18,054 nucleotides of DNA from Bacteroidales bacterium UBA3143. GTDB taxonomy: Bacteria; Bacteroidota; Bacteroidia; Bacteroidales; Dysgonomonadaceae. A model generated the notes under the pieces. The model did no database searches, was not told where the DNA came from, and worked only from the letters and a program-made list of their open reading frames with translations. The position numbers were made by a program, and so were the translations under genes. The stretch spans positions 1 through 18,054 of the forward strand of contig DEZB01000066.1 in the NCBI GenBank assembly GCA_002364735.1, written 5' to 3'. Position 1 is the stretch's first letter. Every line of letters starts with the position of its first letter. Below, one piece after another: positions 15,821 through 18,054 of the stretch.

Positions 15821-16804
15821 ATGCGAGAATTTTTAAAAAAAATAATCATATTTCTTTCATTTCCTCTCTTTGTTATACTCGTTATGGATTCTTCTCTCAG
15901 AATGCTTAACACTTTATATAAGGTAAAATATGAAGGTGCAAAAAAATCGCAAGACTCCATTGAAATTGTAATATTAGGAACCTCACGTGCTACTTATGGT
16001 GTCAATCCAGAAGCATTTGACTTGTATGCATACAATTTAGCCAACTTGGCACAAAGTATCTATTTCGATAAGCGCATAACTTTGTCATTATTGCCTAACA
16101 TGAATAATCTAAAGTATGCTTTTATTAGCGTTGATTATCATTCTCTCTATTTTTCCAGTCAATTCAATAGAGATTATTGGTCCTATTATGGTAATGGCAT
16201 TAAATATAAAGATACAGGATACTTTTGGGCAAATCTCTCTCCTACATTCTTTGGATATACTCCCAAAGTATCTTACGCGATGTTAAAAAAGAGATTCTTG
16301 AACTATTGGAAATATGGATCAGAAATTGTGGATTTTGAAGTTCAAAATGGTGTTGACATGCACAAACCTATTATTAAGGGATATGTAGCATTTGAAGGAA
16401 GAGATACAACTAATTTTAATCATGAGGCTTATGTTATTTCAAGCACTTGGTACACCGATATAATAAATAAATCAGAAGAAAGAGATGAAGTTATAGATGA
16501 TTTAGAAGGTTTTATAGAAATCTTGTTGGCTGAAGGAGTGACGCCCATTTTATTTACTCCCCCAACTTATACTGAATTTAATACTTACTTGAACCAATCA
16601 TACATTGAGAGAAACATAGAAATCAGTGAATCTATTGCTCAAAAATATGGCATAAAATATTGGGATTTTCATGACTCACAAATTTTCTCCATAGATGATT
16701 TTTATGATATGGAACATCTGAATAGAAACGGGGCACTAAAGTTTAGTAAGATACTTAATGATTCTATTAATAAAATAGAGAGTAGATCTTTTGTAATCAA
16801 TTAG
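15821..16804 (+). CDS. Membrane-anchored SGNH-type protein, partner of the acyltransferase
   Basis: This 327-residue protein has one N-terminal membrane segment (about 8-24) and an extracytoplasmic alpha/beta domain. The nucleophile motif is LGTSRATYG with Ser55, preceded by a beta strand (SIEIVI), and a catalytic dyad DMEH (Asp296, His299) lies near the C-terminus. GxSR plus DxxH recalls the SGNH fold of DltD, AlgJ/AlgX and related proteins that finish acyl transfer onto the polymer. Six bp separate it from the MBOAT stop, so the two are almost certainly co-transcribed. It most likely takes acyl groups from the membrane partner and passes them to the glycan; an esterase role is the alternative. 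The middle of the protein is not recognisable by eye. Confidence 0.72.
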   Translation: MREFLKKIIIFLSFPLFVILVMDSSLRMLNTLYKVKYEGAKKSQDSIEIVILGTSRATYGVNPEAFDLYAYNLANLAQSIYFDKRITLSLLPNMNNLKYAFISVDYHSLYFSSQFNRDYWSYYGNGIKYKDTGYFWANLSPTFFGYTPKVSYAMLKKRFLNYWKYGSEIVDFEVQNGVDMHKPIIKGYVAFEGRDTTNFNHEAYVISSTWYTDIINKSEERDEVIDDLEGFIEILLAEGVTPILFTPPTYTEFNTYLNQSYIERNIEISESIAQKYGIKYWDFHDSQIFSIDDFYDMEHLNRNGALKFSKILNDSINKIESRSFVIN

Positions 16805-16906
16805 TTTTTATTTTGGATAGTAAAGTGTAATTTTAGGGTGCATTTTAGAAAATAAGAACTAAGAGTTAGTTGTCATTATTGAATTTTCAAATTAAAATCC
16901 AAAAAA

Positions 16907-17992
16907 ATGAAATATTTATCATCCACTCTATTTATTACTATCATTTTTTTAACGCTATCCATATGTACTGACGCTCAAATAGTTTATACAGATGCTTCTA
17001 AATTTCCTCTGATTGGAAAAATTACAACAGAAACAGAAACAAGATACGAGCGACTTCCAACATACCTTAAAGATAAAGTATCACGACCAGCTATTTGGAC
17101 ATTAGGCAAAAACACCTCAGGTCTTGCAGTTTTATTTAACAGCAATTCCACATCAATATCTGCCAAATGGGAGGTGCTCAATAATGTGAAGATGAACCAC
17201 ATGACAGATACAGGGATAAAAGGGTTGGATCTTTATTGCTGGAAAGACAATCAGTGGCAGTTTGTTAGAAGTGCAAGACCAGAAGGTAAAGTTACAGAGC
17301 AAGTCATAATTTCGAACATGACTGCAGAAGAAAGAGAGTATATGTTATTTTTACCCCTGTACGACGGAGTCTCAAGTTTGTCAATTGGTGTAGATTCCAC
17401 AGCTTTTATTGCTTTACCTGGTATCCTCTATACGGATGTTGAAAACCCAATTGTCGTTTATGGAACAAGTATTACACAAGGTGGCTGTGCTACACGCCCT
17501 GGTATGTCGTACACCAATATCCTTACACGTTGGATGAATAGAGAGTTCATCAACTTAGGATTTAGTGGAAATGGTCAGTTAGATTATGAAATTGCAGAAG
17601 TAATGGCACAAAGAAAAGATGCTGGGTTGTTTATACTGGATTTCGTTCCTAATGTAGATGAAGCGAAAATAAAGGAAAGAACCAAGCACTTTGTGAATAT
17701 AATTAGAAAGAAGAATCCTCTTACACCTATATTATTTATGGAGTCTATTATATATCCACATTCGGTGTTTGACATGCAGACTGCCCGAAATATAGTTGCT
17801 AAGAATGCTGCATTGCATACAGAGTTTGAAACTTTAAAAGAAGATGGGGATAAAAATGTATATTATCTGAAAGGTGACAATCTAATAAATAAAGATGGTG
17901 AAGGTACGGTTGATGGTATTCATTTGACAGACTTAGGTTTTCAACATATAGCAAAAACACTTATGGAGAAGATAAATTCTATACTCCAATAA
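16907..17992 (+). CDS. Secreted SGNH/GDSL-type esterase with N-terminal GxDLY domain
   Basis: This 361-residue protein has a cleavable signal peptide (1-23, TDA-QIV). An N-terminal beta-rich domain carries the GLDLY motif (106-110) of the GxDLY family, and a C-terminal GDSL_3-type SGNH domain follows. Catalytic blocks are GTSITQGG with Ser188, the Gly/Asn turn NLGFSGNG (216-223), PN with Asn249, and DGIH with Asp336 and His339. The two domains are usually found together in periplasmic or surface esterases that remove acetyl groups from carbohydrates. The gene follows the acyltransferase pair after 102 bp in the same direction, and the sialate genes are a few kb upstream. Deacetylation of O-acetylated sialic acid, or of the glycan modified by the acyltransferase, are both reasonable; substrate cannot be read from sequence. 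Confidence 0.85.
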   Translation: MKYLSSTLFITIIFLTLSICTDAQIVYTDASKFPLIGKITTETETRYERLPTYLKDKVSRPAIWTLGKNTSGLAVLFNSNSTSISAKWEVLNNVKMNHMTDTGIKGLDLYCWKDNQWQFVRSARPEGKVTEQVIISNMTAEEREYMLFLPLYDGVSSLSIGVDSTAFIALPGILYTDVENPIVVYGTSITQGGCATRPGMSYTNILTRWMNREFINLGFSGNGQLDYEIAEVMAQRKDAGLFILDFVPNVDEAKIKERTKHFVNIIRKKNPLTPILFMESIIYPHSVFDMQTARNIVAKNAALHTEFETLKEDGDKNVYYLKGDNLINKDGEGTVDGIHLTDLGFQHIAKTLMEKINSILQ

Positions 17993-18054
17993 ATAAAAGT
18001 TAGTTGATCACAAACGATGAAGCATGGATTAGCTCTAAAATAATAAAAGCAACT

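Overview
The window looks like chromosome of a low-GC member of the Bacteroidetes, most likely order Bacteroidales. The evidence is: A-rich leaders instead of Shine-Dalgarno sites; matches to the Bacteroides-type -7 box TAnnTTTG; a sialic-acid pathway built on an N-acylglucosamine 2-epimerase (the NanE type described in Bacteroides fragilis); periplasmic-TPR/membrane/HTH regulators; and a lipoprotein of the collagen-like type common in gut Bacteroidales. The species cannot be named from the sequence.

Layout. (1) 86-3673, minus strand: a 1195-residue lipoprotein. Residues 76-861 are 26 tandem copies of a 24-residue NGNW/IDGxDTG module joined by in-register collagen-like (xDG)n linkers, followed by a 334-residue Cys-containing tail. 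(2) 3674-4304: a 631-bp AT-rich divergent intergenic region with an 11-bp tandem repeat. (3) 4305-7349, plus strand: two tandem paralogous membrane regulators with divergent TPR sensor halves and nearly identical LuxR-like output halves. (4) 7564-12414: an operon-like trio for N-acetylneuraminate use: ManNAc/GlcNAc 2-epimerase, a sialate mutarotase (kelch) fused to a sodium:solute symporter, and N-acetylneuraminate lyase. (5) 12415-12725: an intergenic region with two imperfect 42-bp repeats. (6) 12726-13988: an acidic amino-acid:sodium symporter of the GltPh fold. (7) 14366-16804: an AlgI/DltB-like membrane O-acyltransferase with a membrane-anchored SGNH-type partner 6 bp downstream. (8) 16907-17992: a secreted GxDLY + GDSL-type esterase.

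How the genes may work together. Free sialic acid in the periplasm would be mutarotated and imported by the fused protein, split by the lyase to pyruvate and ManNAc, and the ManNAc converted to GlcNAc by the epimerase. No sialidase, amino-sugar kinase, deaminase or SusC/SusD pair is in the window, so the pathway must be completed elsewhere. The two regulators sit between the lipoprotein gene and the sialate genes and could control either; that is inference from position only. The acyltransferase, its SGNH partner and the secreted esterase together suggest O-acyl modification of an envelope or extracellular glycan, with possible removal of such groups.

The least ordinary items are the 26-unit triplet-phased repeat lipoprotein, the pair of regulators that share one output domain but have different sensors, and the mutarotase-transporter fusion. 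The families involved are recognisable, so I do not claim a wholly new system; the repeat lipoprotein together with the twin regulators is the best candidate for something not well described.
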